64,000 nt of DNA from Mitsuaria sp. 7 (GTDB lineage: Bacteria; Pseudomonadota; Gammaproteobacteria; Burkholderiales; Burkholderiaceae_C). The position numbers and the translations under genes were made by a program. The DNA lies in contig NZ_CP011514.1 in the NCBI RefSeq assembly GCF_001653795.1, positions 2,870,279-2,934,278 of the forward strand. The letters run 5' to 3'. Shown piece by piece: positions 1 to 9,240 of this stretch (positions are counted from its first letter, which is position 1; each line of letters starts with the position of its first letter). The notes beneath the pieces were generated by a model. That model made no database searches. It was not told the origin of the DNA and was given only the letters and a program-made list of their open reading frames with translations.

Positions 1-1503
1 ACCATACGAACTCCTGCACGACACCGGACGCGTTGTACTCGCCAAGCAGGCGCCCTTGTTTGTCGTAGGCGAAGTCTCGCAGCCCTGCGCTGTGTTCCTT
101 GTGCACTCGCTGACCGCCAGCGTCGTACTGGTAGGTCGTCGTCAGGCTGTTCTTGGTGAGCGTGCCCAGCCGGTTATCCAGTCGAATCGTCGTCGTGTAC
201 GCGAGACCGGTGTCGCTCAGCGTGTTGCCTGCTGCGTCGTAACCGAAATTGCGCGTGGGATTGGCGACGGTCGTGAGCCGATTGCTGGTGCTTGCCGTTG
301 TATAGGCCCGCGTCGTGGCATTGAGCTTGACGCTGGTGCGGTTGCCATTGGCGTCGTAGCCGATGGTCCAGGTATTGGCCGGCGTGACGATGCTGGTCAG
401 GCGACCCACCTCGTCATAGCCGAAGCTCTGGTTCATCGCCTGCGCGGCTGCGGTGGTTTCGCCCGTGATCGCATCGAGGTGCGTGTAGCTGACGATGCGA
501 TCGGCTGCGTCATAGGTGATGTCGCGGACGATTGCGCCCAGCGGATAACGGACCACACGGCCGTAGATGTCGTACACCCGCTCCTGCAGTTTCGTCCCGC
601 TGTTCATCTGCATCTGCCAGCTGCGGACGCCACCGACGGGCTCGAACTGGATATCGCTGATCAACAGCTGCGCGGCGCTCGAGGCGTCCTTGGCCAGGCT
701 CATGCTGACCGGCAGGCCGGCGTTGTACTGGATGGTCAGCACGCGGCCCGATGGATACGTGATGCGCGTGACGTGACCTGCAAGGTCGTATCCGTAGCGC
801 GTGGTGAGGACCGCAGTACCCACCGTCTGGATGGCCGTCGTCAGTCGTCCTAACGCGTCGTACCCGTACTTCGTGTTTCCTGAGGGGTTCGTGGCCGTCG
901 TGAGCCGACCGATGCCGTTGGTGAACTCCCCGCCTGCCTGGTCATAAGTCCAAGCGTAGTTCTGCGTCGTCTGACCACTTTGCGTGTAGATCGCCGAAGT
1001 CATCCGGTTGAGCGCGTCGTAGGCATGGGTGGTCAGCACGCCCCGACTGTCCAGGCGCGTGAGCTGATTGCCGATGCCGTCGTAGGTGTTGGCGGCGACA
1101 CCCGTGTCCGGACTCACCCGTTGAATGAGGTCGCCCAACCCATTGCGCTGATAGCTCGTCACCAGATTGCGGGGATCAATCACCTGCTTCAGTTGATCGA
1201 TGCCGTCGTAGCCGAGCTGGATCACGCCATTGCGGGCGTCCGTGTTGGTCTTGACCCGGTCCAGAGGGTCGTACGCGTTCGTGGTCGTGAAGCCGAAGCC
1301 GCTCACGCCCTTTGCCTTGATGACCTTGGTCGGATTGCCTTTGGCGTCGTGCTCGTAGTCGGTGACTGGTGCCGGTGACACCGGTGGAGGCGGCAGCGTC
1401 GCCGCATGAGCAATCGCCCCACGGTGCCGATCACGCCGATGAACACGGCCACCGCGGACGCGATCGAGTTCCAGCGTTTCGCGCGCTTGTTGATTCCAGT
1501 CAT
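1..1503 (-). CDS. RHS repeat protein, second half (RhsB of locus 1); cut by the window edge and frameshifted near its start
   Basis: The minus frame is full of YD repeats and aligns by eye with the RhsB proteins at 45656-43317 and 57001-54617, from V-T-D-Y-E-(Y/H)-D-A-K-G-N-P-T-K-V through the late segment G-R-L-L-G-E-Y-N before leaving the window. The ATG at 1503 matches the RhsB start of the other loci and opens a hydrophobic signal-like segment, but its frame does not continue into the YD repeats. One extra base in the C4 tract at 1417-1420 (G4 on the coding strand) would restore the frame and give I-A-H-A-A-T-L-P-P-P-P, as in the paralogues. A GTG at 1510, overlapping the RhsA stop, gives an uninterrupted frame but replaces the signal peptide with a charged leader. 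This could be a real mutation, phase variation or a sequencing error. The variable C-terminal tail is outside the window. Confidence 0.8.
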
Positions 1504-1506
1504 GGC

Positions 1507-4161
1507 TCACTCCCTCCCCGTTGTCTGTTGCGCGCGCCCCAGCGCGTCGAACGCGCGGCTCATCGTCCGCTTGAGCGCTCCCTGCGGATCCTTCGCGTCT
1601 TCCCTGGTCCGTTTTCCTTCCGCGTCGAGCGTGTACTCGACCCGGTTGCCGCGCGAATCCGCCACCGCGGTCAGCCGCCGCGCGTCGTCGTACTCGTAGT
1701 TCACGGTGCTGCCGTCGGCTTGCGAGGTGCGCTTGAGTTCCCCGGTCGGCCAGTAGTCGAACGTCGTGGTCGAGCCGGCCGTCGTCGTCGTCTTCACGCG
1801 CTGACGCGCGTCGTAGGTGTAGATCGTGCTGGCCGCATTCGCATCCACGACCTCGAGCGGCTGCCCATACGCGTTGTAGCGAAGGAAGCTCGTCTTGTGC
1901 CCGACCGCGTTGGTCGTCGACTTCAGATCGTTCTTCGTGTAGTCCGCAGTCGTCGTCGCGTAGTACTCGTTGGTGACTGTCGTCGTGCCGAGCGGGCCTT
2001 TCTCTGTCAACACCTGACCCGTCGGCGTGTAGGTCCAGCTCCACGTGCGCGTGGCCACACCGGCCTGCAGCGTCGCGTTGAAGCCCTGCTCACCGGTCGA
2101 GTCCGTCGTCGCCTGCTCGACGCGCTTGCACAGCAGCACCAGCCGGCTGCCATCGGGCAGCGTCATGCCGGAGGCTTCGCAATTCGCCACCGCATTGCCG
2201 TTGAACGGATCGGGCTGGCCGTTGTAGACCAGCGTCGTGAGACGCGCCGGTTCAGCGGTCTTCGTTGCAAGACGCCAGACCGGATGCCACTGCGTGCTCA
2301 CCTTGCGCGAGCCGGCAGGCAGCGCGCCGGACGACACCGTCGTGCAATCGACCGACGTGTTCAGGCCTTCGACCCGCGTCGACTCCAGACTGCGCGCAGC
2401 CTCGTAATTCATGCAGCTGCGATTGCCGTTGTAGTCGTCCAGCCGCGTGACGTTGCTGCGGCTGTCGAATTGCCGAGTGGTGGTCGCGACGGGTGATCCG
2501 GCGCCCGACTGCTGGGTCTTGCTCGACCATTGCACCGCATCCAGCGTCGAGGTCGCGTTGATGACTTCAGTGCGTCCGTTCGGATATGTCACCACCGCGC
2601 CCACCGCCGGCAACAGCTGATGCAGCCTGAGGATCTTGCCGGTGGCAGGGTCGTAGACCTCGGTCCAGGACCACTTCGCCGGCTGCGTCCACGTGACCGT
2701 ATAAGCGTCGAGTCCGCCCGCGCGCGCCGTGGAGATGGCCCGGCCCATTGCGTCGTAGCCATAAGTGCCCGCGCGCACGGCGTTCTCGTTCCGGTAGCCC
2801 GTCAGCGCCCAGGGGGAGACCGGGTCCTCGTAGAGCAGTTGCGTCGATGTGGTATCGCTGTTGACGATTTCGGCGGGCCGCGGACTGACAGCGGGGTAAC
2901 GCAACTCCGTGACGCCACCGGCCGGATCGATGACCTGCGACAGCACCGGGGCGCCGTTGGCATCCGGTCGCAGATACCTCAGCTTCACGACACGCCCGTC
3001 CTGATCGGTCAACTCGATCGGCAGACCCGGTTGTGGCGCAATCGCCGGCGCCGTGTTGCTGTCGCTGCGCAGGATGGACATCGTCTTTCCGCCGATCTGC
3101 GTCTGCGATTGCAGAACCCCGTCGAAGTCGTAGACCTCCAGCACGCCCGCCACGGTGTCGCGATAGAACCAGCCCCCAAAGGGTTTAGCCCAGATCGCAT
3201 CGTTGGACTGCGGCTGCATCGACGAAAAGATGGACACGTTCCATTTGAAGACCGCGGAGAAGCCGTCGCCCCGCGAGGCCGTCATCCGCTCGAACATGAC
3301 GTCCGGATTGCTGCGCGTCACCCGCTTGTCGAGGTTGGTCGTCCAGGCGCCGCCCAAGGTCGTGGGGTCTGCCGCCGCCATCGAAGGGGCCAGGTCGGGG
3401 TCGTAAGGAATCCTGCGGATCGAGTTGAAGGTGGCACGCATGCCATACCAGGGCTGCCAGCCGAGCGGGAACTGCTGCACCTTCGCGCCGATCGCCGGGT
3501 AGATCGGATTACCGACGCAGGTGTCGCACTTCGGGATCGACAGCACGTCCTTGGTCTCGACGCATCGCCCTTGCTCTGGGGCGAAGAGCCGACCCTGGCC
3601 GCAATAGCACTGGCGGGTGTCCGCGTCGAAAAGCCCATAGGAATCGGCCGCCTGACAGCGTTTGGTGGCCGTGATCGCACGGTTCTCACCCCAAGGCTGC
3701 TCCTTCTCCAGCGCACCGCACCCCGCCCCCTCGATCTTGTAGGTGCTCAGCGTCACGTCGATCGGACACGAGACGCTGCCTGAGCTCGTCCCGCCCCCGC
3801 TGACCCGGCAGGCCCCCGTGCTGCGCCAGTCCTTGAGCTCCTGGCAGGCACCGACGCCGTTGCCTCGACCCACGCAATACGAGCCGGCGTAGCCCAGCAA
3901 ATTCGCCTGCGCCGTCTCGGGGAACGAATAGCTGCGATTTCCCCCGGACGTCTCCTGGAAGAAGTTCTTCGTCGGCATGTAGCCGCTGTCGCAGCGAGAC
4001 GGCGTCAGCCACGCGCCGGCGTCATCCCAAAAGTCCTTGGTGATCCATTTGTCGTAAGCCGCCGCCGGCCCCGACAACCCCAGCCACAGCAACATCACAG
4101 CGACTAAGGCGGACCAGATCCGCCGCCACGGCGACGCGATCGAACGATGAGAACCTGACAT
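1507..4161 (-). CDS. Secreted RHS/YD-repeat protein, first half (RhsA of locus 1), 884 aa
   Basis: Residues 1-35 form a Sec signal peptide (basic start, hydrophobic core, likely cleavage at AAA-Y36). Residues 36-215 are cysteine-rich and include an EGF-like spacing (C169, C185-x-C187, C200), then C212-D-T-C215 followed by G-N-P-I-Y-P, which resembles the VGNPVxPxTG entry motif before RHS repeats (DUF6531-like). The rest consists of YD repeats such as G-T-Y-G-Y-D-A-M-G-R. The protein ends D-A-L-G-R-A-Q-Q-T-T-G-R-E without the RHS core or a toxin tail; these lie in the next gene. Its last codons hold the ribosome binding site of RhsB, so the two are probably co-translated. The start is preceded by AGGGAGC. 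No PAAR domain or transmembrane helix beyond the signal is visible. Inferred role: N-terminal half of an exported two-piece RHS shell. Confidence 0.85.
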   Translation of the reverse strand: MSGSHRSIASPWRRIWSALVAVMLLWLGLSGPAAAYDKWITKDFWDDAGAWLTPSRCDSGYMPTKNFFQETSGGNRSYSFPETAQANLLGYAGSYCVGRGNGVGACQELKDWRSTGACRVSGGGTSSGSVSCPIDVTLSTYKIEGAGCGALEKEQPWGENRAITATKRCQAADSYGLFDADTRQCYCGQGRLFAPEQGRCVETKDVLSIPKCDTCVGNPIYPAIGAKVQQFPLGWQPWYGMRATFNSIRRIPYDPDLAPSMAAADPTTLGGAWTTNLDKRVTRSNPDVMFERMTASRGDGFSAVFKWNVSIFSSMQPQSNDAIWAKPFGGWFYRDTVAGVLEVYDFDGVLQSQTQIGGKTMSILRSDSNTAPAIAPQPGLPIELTDQDGRVVKLRYLRPDANGAPVLSQVIDPAGGVTELRYPAVSPRPAEIVNSDTTSTQLLYEDPVSPWALTGYRNENAVRAGTYGYDAMGRAISTARAGGLDAYTVTWTQPAKWSWTEVYDPATGKILRLHQLLPAVGAVVTYPNGRTEVINATSTLDAVQWSSKTQQSGAGSPVATTTRQFDSRSNVTRLDDYNGNRSCMNYEAARSLESTRVEGLNTSVDCTTVSSGALPAGSRKVSTQWHPVWRLATKTAEPARLTTLVYNGQPDPFNGNAVANCEASGMTLPDGSRLVLLCKRVEQATTDSTGEQGFNATLQAGVATRTWSWTYTPTGQVLTEKGPLGTTTVTNEYYATTTADYTKNDLKSTTNAVGHKTSFLRYNAYGQPLEVVDANAASTIYTYDARQRVKTTTTAGSTTTFDYWPTGELKRTSQADGSTVNYEYDDARRLTAVADSRGNRVEYTLDAEGKRTREDAKDPQGALKRTMSRAFDALGRAQQTTGRE

Positions 4162-4220
4162 GGCGCGAGCGCTCCCTGAAAGCCATCAGGAAGCCGCGCG
4201 CACCCCCGCGGTCCGCGCTG

Positions 4221-4303
4221 CGTCGCCCTGCCCGTCGGGCGTCTGTGCGCCCGGTCGCCGGTCAGTTCTCTCTCCCTGATTGACAGCGCGCGATTCTCTA
4301 CAG
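4221..4303 (-). promoter_or_regulatory. Conserved leader element upstream of RhsA locus 1
   Basis: On the minus strand this contains GAATCG, then 10 nt, then ATCAGGGAGAGAGAACTG, then a hairpin with stem CGGGCG/CGCCCG and loop CACAGA at 4253-4236, then CGGGCAGGGCGAC. The same order of blocks precedes the RhsA genes of loci 2 and 3. It lies 60-140 nt upstream of the start codon, in the expected 5' untranslated region or promoter. Its function is unknown. Confidence 0.5.
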
Positions 4304-4460
4304 TCCCCTCTCCAGAAGCCAGCGATGTGACCGACGGATACGAACGCAGACCGCCCGCCGACCGCCCTGCCGACGCGCGATCCATGGTTAGGTGATTACC
4401 CTCGGAATCGCGACATCACGCTTGAACCGACCTGCCCCGCTCGTTACCATCCGGTGAAAA

Positions 4461-4474
4461 TGGTACCGGTACCA
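4461..4474. promoter_or_regulatory. Perfect 14-bp palindrome, probable operator of the galactarate genes
   Basis: TGGTACCGGTACCA is a perfect palindrome with a central CG, lying 114 bp upstream of the transporter start. The shape fits LacI-family (or GntR-family) sugar-acid regulators. No regulator gene lies next to it in this window. The rest of the 4304-4587 gap shows no gene. Confidence 0.55.
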
Positions 4475-4587
4475 ATCCGAGTGCCTGGAGGGCTGCAGAC
4501 GGTGAGGGCCGTCGGCGTCCAGACATCCCACACGACCCCGACAGGCCAGCCGGCGCAGACCGGCCCTCGACACGATCCGGAGACAAC

Positions 4588-5943
4588 ATGCAGTTATCCC
4601 TCTCCTCCTCGGCCACGAGCGGCATCGGCCGCGCGCGCTTCGGCGTGCTGGCGATGATCTTCGCCGTGACCGTCCTGAACTACGCGGACCGCGCCACCGT
4701 CGGCGTCGCCGGCCCCGTCCTGTCCAAGGAACTGGGCATCGACGCCGTCCAGATGGGCTTCATCTTCTCGGCCTTCAGCTGGTCCTACGTGCTGGGCCAA
4801 CTGCCCGGCGGCTGGCTGCTCGACAAGTTCGGCGCCAAGCAGGTCTACGCGTGGAGCATCCTGCTCTGGTCGCTGTTCACCATGCTCCAGGGCAGCGTGC
4901 ATCACATGGGCATGGACTCGATGCTCTTCGGCCTGCCGCTGGCGGTGTCGGCGCTGTTCCTGATGCGCCTCATGGTCGGCCTGGCGGAGTCGCCCTCCTT
5001 CCCCGCCAACGGCCGCATGGTCGCCGCCTGGTTCCCGGTGAAGGAACGCGGCACCGCGTCGGCGATCTTCAACTCCGCGCAGTACTTCGCCACCGTGCTG
5101 TTCGCGCCCATCATGGCGTGGATCGTGCACGCGATCGGCTGGTCCGAGGTCTTCTACTTCATGGGCGCGCTGGGCATCGTGATGAGCGTCGTGTGGATGC
5201 GCACCATGCACAACAGCCCGGCCGACCACCCGACCATCACGGCCGCGGAGCGCGAGCACATCGAGTCCGGCGGCGCGCTGCTGTCGGGCGACGGCAAGGC
5301 CAAGGCCGCGTCAGGCCCCAAGCTCGGCTACCTGAAGCAGCTGCTGGGCAACCGCATGCTGATGGGCGTCTACATCGCGCAGTACTGCGTGAACGTGCTG
5401 ACCTATTTCTTCCTGACCTGGTTCCCGATCTATCTGGTCAAGGAACGCGGCATGTCGCTGCTCAACGCCGGCATCGTCGCGGCGCTGCCCGCGATCTGCG
5501 GCTTCGCCGGCGGTGTGCTGGGCGGCGTGATCTCGGACTGGCTGCTGCGCCGCGGGCACTCGCTGACCTTCGCGCGCAAGGTGCCGATCGTGGTCGGCAT
5601 GCTGCTGTCGACGTCGATGATCGCCTGCAACTACGTGGGCATCGAGGCCGTCGTCGTCGGCATCATGGCGCTGGCTTTCTTCGGCAAGGGCCTGGGCGCG
5701 CTGGGATGGGCCGTGGTGTCGGACACCTCGCCCAAGGAGATCGCCGGCCTGTCAGGCGCGCTCTTCAACACCTTCGGCAACGTCGCCGGCATCGTGACGC
5801 CGATCGTGATCGGCTACATCGTGCAGACGACGAAGTCCTTCAACGGCGCGCTGGTGTTCGTCGGCGCGCATGCACTGATCGCGGTGGCGAGCTACCTGCT
5901 CATCGTCGGCGAGATCAAGCGCGTCGAGTTGAAGCCGGTCTGA
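4588..5943 (+). CDS. garP: MFS transporter for galactarate/glucarate (GarP/GudP family), 451 aa
   Basis: This is a proton-coupled sugar-acid importer of the anion:cation symporter branch of the major facilitator superfamily, in the inner membrane. The sequence follows the enterobacterial GarP/GudP pattern closely: N-Y-A-D-R-A-T near residue 30, F-I-F-S-A-F-S-W-S-Y, G-G-W-L-L-D-K-F-G near 70, S-P-S-F-P-A-N-G-R in the middle of the N half, A-S-A-I-F-N-S-A-Q-Y-F, and G-K-G-L-G-A-L-G-W in the C half. Twelve hydrophobic segments can be counted. Length equals the family norm. The start has a good ribosome binding site (GGAGACAAC before ATG). The next gene is galactarate dehydratase on the same strand, 87 bp away, so substrate and pathway agree. 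GudP-type glucarate specificity cannot be excluded by sequence. Confidence 0.88.
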   Translation: MQLSLSSSATSGIGRARFGVLAMIFAVTVLNYADRATVGVAGPVLSKELGIDAVQMGFIFSAFSWSYVLGQLPGGWLLDKFGAKQVYAWSILLWSLFTMLQGSVHHMGMDSMLFGLPLAVSALFLMRLMVGLAESPSFPANGRMVAAWFPVKERGTASAIFNSAQYFATVLFAPIMAWIVHAIGWSEVFYFMGALGIVMSVVWMRTMHNSPADHPTITAAEREHIESGGALLSGDGKAKAASGPKLGYLKQLLGNRMLMGVYIAQYCVNVLTYFFLTWFPIYLVKERGMSLLNAGIVAALPAICGFAGGVLGGVISDWLLRRGHSLTFARKVPIVVGMLLSTSMIACNYVGIEAVVVGIMALAFFGKGLGALGWAVVSDTSPKEIAGLSGALFNTFGNVAGIVTPIVIGYIVQTTKSFNGALVFVGAHALIAVASYLLIVGEIKRVELKPV

Positions 5944-6030
5944 GCGGCCCGACCCGTCGTCGACGCGCAGCCCCACGTTCCGATTTCCGAATTTCGATTC
6001 CCCCAGGTTGACCCGACCCAGGAACTCGCC

Positions 6031-7599
6031 ATGATCACCTCCCCGCTGACCATCCAGATCCACGAGGCCGACAACGTCGCCATCGTCGCCAACGACGGCG
6101 GACTGCCCGAGGGCACGGTGCTGTCCTCCGGGCTGGTGCTGCGCAACGCCGTGCCGCAGGGCCACAAGGTCGCGCTGGTCGACCTGCCCGCCGACACGGC
6201 GGTGCTGCGCTACAACGTGCCGATCGGCTACGCGCTGCAGGACATCCCGGCCGGCAGCTGGGTGCACGAGCGCCTGCTGCGCATGCCGCCCGCGCGCGAG
6301 CTCGAAGGCCTGCCGATGGCCACGGTGAAGGCGCCCGCTCAAGAGCCGCTCGAGGGCTACACCTTCGAGGGCTACCGCAACGCGGACGGCTCGGTGGGCA
6401 CGCGCAACATCCTGGCGATCACGCAGACGGTGCAATGCGTGTCGGGGGTGGTCGAGTTCGCGGTGGAGCGCATCAAGCGCGAGCTGCTGCCGAGCTTCCC
6501 CAACGTCGACGACGTCGTCGGGCTGGAGCACACCTACGGCTGCGGCGTCGCGATCGATGCGCCGGACGCGGTGATTCCCATCCGCACGGTGCGCAACATC
6601 AGCCTCAACCCGAATTTCGGCGGCGAGGTGATGGTCGTCAGCCTGGGCTGCGAGAAGCTGCAGCCCGAGCGGCTGATGCCGCCGGGCGTGATCCCGATCG
6701 CGGATCAGCGTGGGGAGTCTGTCGCGCCGGAAGCGCTCGACGTTGTCTGCCTGCAGGACGCGAAGCACGTCGGCTTCATGTCGATGATCGATTCGGTGAT
6801 GACGCAGGCGGCCTTCCACCTGGAGCGCCTCAACAGGCGCCGCCGCGTGACGGTGCCGGCGTCGGAGCTGGTGGTCGGCGTGCAATGCGGCGGCAGCGAC
6901 GCGTTCTCGGGCGTGACCGCGAATCCGACGGTGGGCTTCTGCGCCGACCTGCTGGTGCGCGCGGGCGCGACGGTGATGTTCAGCGAGAACACCGAGGTCC
7001 GCGACGGCATCGCGCAGCTGACCTCGCGCGCGAGCTCGCCCGAAGTGGCCGAGGCGATGGTGCGCGAGATGGCCTGGTACGACGCGTACCTCGAGCGCGG
7101 CAGCGTCGACCGCAGCGCCAACACGACGCCGGGCAACAAGAAGGGCGGGCTGTCCAACATCGTCGAGAAGGCGATGGGCTCGATCGTGAAGAGCGGCAGC
7201 TCGGCGATCTCGGGCGTGCTGTCGCCGGGCAACAAGCTCGCGCGCGAGCAGCGCGGCCTGATCTACGCGGCCACGCCGGCCAGCGACTTCATCTGCGGCA
7301 CGCTGCAGTTGGCCGCGGGCATGAACCTGCACGTCTTCACGACGGGCCGCGGCACGCCTTACGGTCTCGCGGAATGCCCGGTGATCAAGGTCGCGACGCG
7401 CAGCGATCTGGCGCGCCGCTGGCACGACCTGATGGACATCAACGCCGGGCAGATCGCCGATGGCGAGAAGTCCATCCAGGAGATGGGCTGGGAGATGTTC
7501 CGGCTGATGCTCGACGTGGCCTCGGGCCGCAAGACCTGGGCGGAACACCACAAGCTGCACAACGCGCTGGTGCTGTTCAATCCGGCGCCGGTGACTTGA
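6031..7599 (+). CDS. garD: Galactarate dehydratase, 522 aa
   Basis: GarD dehydrates galactarate (mucate) to 5-dehydro-4-deoxyglucarate, the first step of galactarate catabolism in the cytoplasm. It has the SAF domain at residues 1-100 and the UxaA/GarD catalytic domain after it, with the family signatures [36 protein letters not shown] and G-C-E-K-L-Q-P-E-R. Length matches E. coli GarD (about 523 aa), and the similarity runs end to end, which separates it from the shorter altronate dehydratases. The ATG follows CAGGAACTCGCC. It lies downstream of its probable transporter and behind the palindrome at 4461. No aldolase or reductase gene (garL/garR type) accompanies it here. Confidence 0.9.
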   Translation: MITSPLTIQIHEADNVAIVANDGGLPEGTVLSSGLVLRNAVPQGHKVALVDLPADTAVLRYNVPIGYALQDIPAGSWVHERLLRMPPARELEGLPMATVKAPAQEPLEGYTFEGYRNADGSVGTRNILAITQTVQCVSGVVEFAVERIKRELLPSFPNVDDVVGLEHTYGCGVAIDAPDAVIPIRTVRNISLNPNFGGEVMVVSLGCEKLQPERLMPPGVIPIADQRGESVAPEALDVVCLQDAKHVGFMSMIDSVMTQAAFHLERLNRRRRVTVPASELVVGVQCGGSDAFSGVTANPTVGFCADLLVRAGATVMFSENTEVRDGIAQLTSRASSPEVAEAMVREMAWYDAYLERGSVDRSANTTPGNKKGGLSNIVEKAMGSIVKSGSSAISGVLSPGNKLAREQRGLIYAATPASDFICGTLQLAAGMNLHVFTTGRGTPYGLAECPVIKVATRSDLARRWHDLMDINAGQIADGEKSIQEMGWEMFRLMLDVASGRKTWAEHHKLHNALVLFNPAPVT

Positions 7600-7624
7600 G
7601 AGGCCGGTTCAGCGGCCCCTCGGC

Positions 7625-8389
7625 TCAACGGCTCGTCGGCGTCTCTGCATCGGACGGGGGATCGGTCCACTGCACCGGCACATCGCGGATCTCGGTGTCG
7701 TTGTAGACGGTGACCATCGCCCAATACGTCGACTTCCCGCCGACGTGGTTCATTGCGACTCGGGTGGTCTGGTAGCGATAGGTGTCACCGAAGCGCTCAC
7801 GGGCCACCTGCTCCGCATGCTGCGCCGACTCACCGTTCAGGCCCGATGCGACGCCGCCAGCCAGCACCGCGCAGAACAGCACGCCGATGACGGCAGGCAC
7901 ACGCATGTCGCGTCGTTTCAATCCCGCCGAATCGCGAGCCGCCAGCACTTCCGGCCGCCCCAGGCGCGACCCGACCCAGGCCAGCAGGACCAGCCCCGCG
8001 ACAGTGAAAGCCGCCTGACTCAGCATCGTCGACCAAGGCGTCAGCCTGATCTTCACGCGCGTGAGGTCCCATGGCGTGATACAGGGCATCACCAGCGTCG
8101 CGGCGAGCACGGCACTCAAGCCCAGGACGGCGATCCACCGCACGATGCCCGCCGTCTTGAGGCTCCCCTTCATCAGGAACCAGCCGGCCACGACGGCGAA
8201 GACGTTCACCGATGACGAGTAGGCCGTGCCCATCACGATGCAGGCCACCATCACCGCGATGTCGAGCAGACCCACGATGAACAGCACGCGCCCCGACTTG
8301 AAAAGGATGTCGCGCCAGGCTTGATCGCCGTCGTCTGCCGGCGTGTTGCCGTTGGCGGCCATCGCGGGGCCGCCCGTCGTCGTATCCAT
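7625..8389 (-). CDS. Hypothetical membrane protein, about 254 aa
   Basis: I do not recognise a family. The protein begins with a polar stretch of about 30 residues, then has four or five hydrophobic segments (I-V-G-L-L-D-I-A-V-M-V-A-C; V-F-A-V-V-A-G-W-F-L; a pair around W-I-A-V-L-G-L-S and F-T-V-A-G-L-V-L-L-A-W; and V-P-A-V-I-G-V-L-F-C-A-V-L-A-G-G) and a C-terminal soluble part of about 65 residues that may face the periplasm. I chose the ATG at 8389 because GGGAG lies just upstream; a GTG 15 nt further out is possible. It converges on garD, with 25 bp between stops. Confidence 0.7.
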   Translation of the reverse strand: MDTTTGGPAMAANGNTPADDGDQAWRDILFKSGRVLFIVGLLDIAVMVACIVMGTAYSSSVNVFAVVAGWFLMKGSLKTAGIVRWIAVLGLSAVLAATLVMPCITPWDLTRVKIRLTPWSTMLSQAAFTVAGLVLLAWVGSRLGRPEVLAARDSAGLKRRDMRVPAVIGVLFCAVLAGGVASGLNGESAQHAEQVARERFGDTYRYQTTRVAMNHVGGKSTYWAMVTVYNDTEIRDVPVQWTDPPSDAETPTSR

Positions 8390-8616
8390 CTCTCGCTCCC
8401 TCACCCCTCTGCCGGGGGCGGCGAAACGATATCACCGGTGAGAGGGTCGACCGCCACCGGCATGGCCGCGAGGACCTCCGGGTCCTCTCTTCCTTGTCAT
8501 GGCTACACTTCAGCTCCGCTGTTGGAAGGCCGGGTGCATCTCGGCTTTCCAGGAACGGACAACCTTAATGGCAGGCGATGGGACTCGAAAATCATCAACC
8601 AAGTTAAGGCGTTTTC

Positions 8617-9183
8617 ATGAAGAAGATCATTTCGCTGTTCCAGCGCAATTACGAAGGCAACCGCAAGGTCCGCGACGAAGTCACGCCGGGCGCCCAGTGG
8701 GTGCTCGACGGTGAAGGCCTGGCCACCCGCAAGTGGGACGGCCTGGCCGTGATGGTCAAGGACGGAGCGGTGTTCAAGCGGTACGACGCCAAGACCGGTC
8801 GCACGCCGCCCGCGGGGTTCATCCCGGCGCAGCCGGATCCGGACCCGGTGAGCGGCCACTGGCCGGGCTGGGTGGCCGCCGAGGGACCGGACTCACGCTA
8901 CATCCACGAGGCGGTGCAGGCGGCTGCCGCGCGATACCCGCAAGGCATTCCGGACGGCACCTACGAGGTCTGCGGACCGCGCATCGGCACCCGCCACGGC
9001 GCGAATCCGGAGAACCTCACCGAGCACGTGCTCATACCGCACGGCGAGGATGTGCTGGCGGACGCGCCGCGGACCTTTGCCGGTCTGATGGCGTACCTGC
9101 GAGACAAGCCGATCGAAGGCATCGTGTGGCATCACGACGATGGCCGGAGGGTGAAGATCAAGAAGGCGGACTTCCCCTTCTGA
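8617..9183 (+). CDS. Stand-alone minimal RNA ligase (nucleotidyltransferase domain only, RNA ligase 1/DUF5565-like), 188 aa
   Basis: The covalent-nucleotidyltransferase motifs are readable in order: motif I K39-W-D-G with the presumed AMP-accepting lysine; a motif III-like segment G-T-Y-E117-V-C-G-P; motif IV E167-G-I-V-W; and motif V V-K180-I-K182-K. The family joins RNA ends using ATP. At 188 residues there is room only for the nucleotidyltransferase fold, with no OB-fold or kinase/phosphatase partner as in T4 repair enzymes. The gene stands alone, with a strong terminator after it and no toxin, RtcB or RNA-repair gene nearby, so its physiological substrate cannot be deduced. A short inverted repeat (CCTTAA about 8563-8568 and TTAAGG 8604-8609) flanks the leader just before the start. 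Whether it is active as an end-joining ligase or only self-adenylates is unknown. Confidence 0.8.
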   Translation: MKKIISLFQRNYEGNRKVRDEVTPGAQWVLDGEGLATRKWDGLAVMVKDGAVFKRYDAKTGRTPPAGFIPAQPDPDPVSGHWPGWVAAEGPDSRYIHEAVQAAAARYPQGIPDGTYEVCGPRIGTRHGANPENLTEHVLIPHGEDVLADAPRTFAGLMAYLRDKPIEGIVWHHDDGRRVKIKKADFPF

Positions 9184-9204
9184 TCCCGTCCTGATCGTGT
9201 GTTC

Positions 9205-9232
9205 AAGGAGGAGCTTTGGCTCCTCCTTTTTT
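9205..9232 (+). terminator. Rho-independent terminator of the RNA ligase gene
   Basis: A perfect 10-bp stem (AAGGAGGAGC, loop TTTG, GCTCCTCCTT) is followed by a run of T, 21 nt after the ligase stop codon. Confidence 0.9.
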
Positions 9233-9240
9233 ATGGCGGG

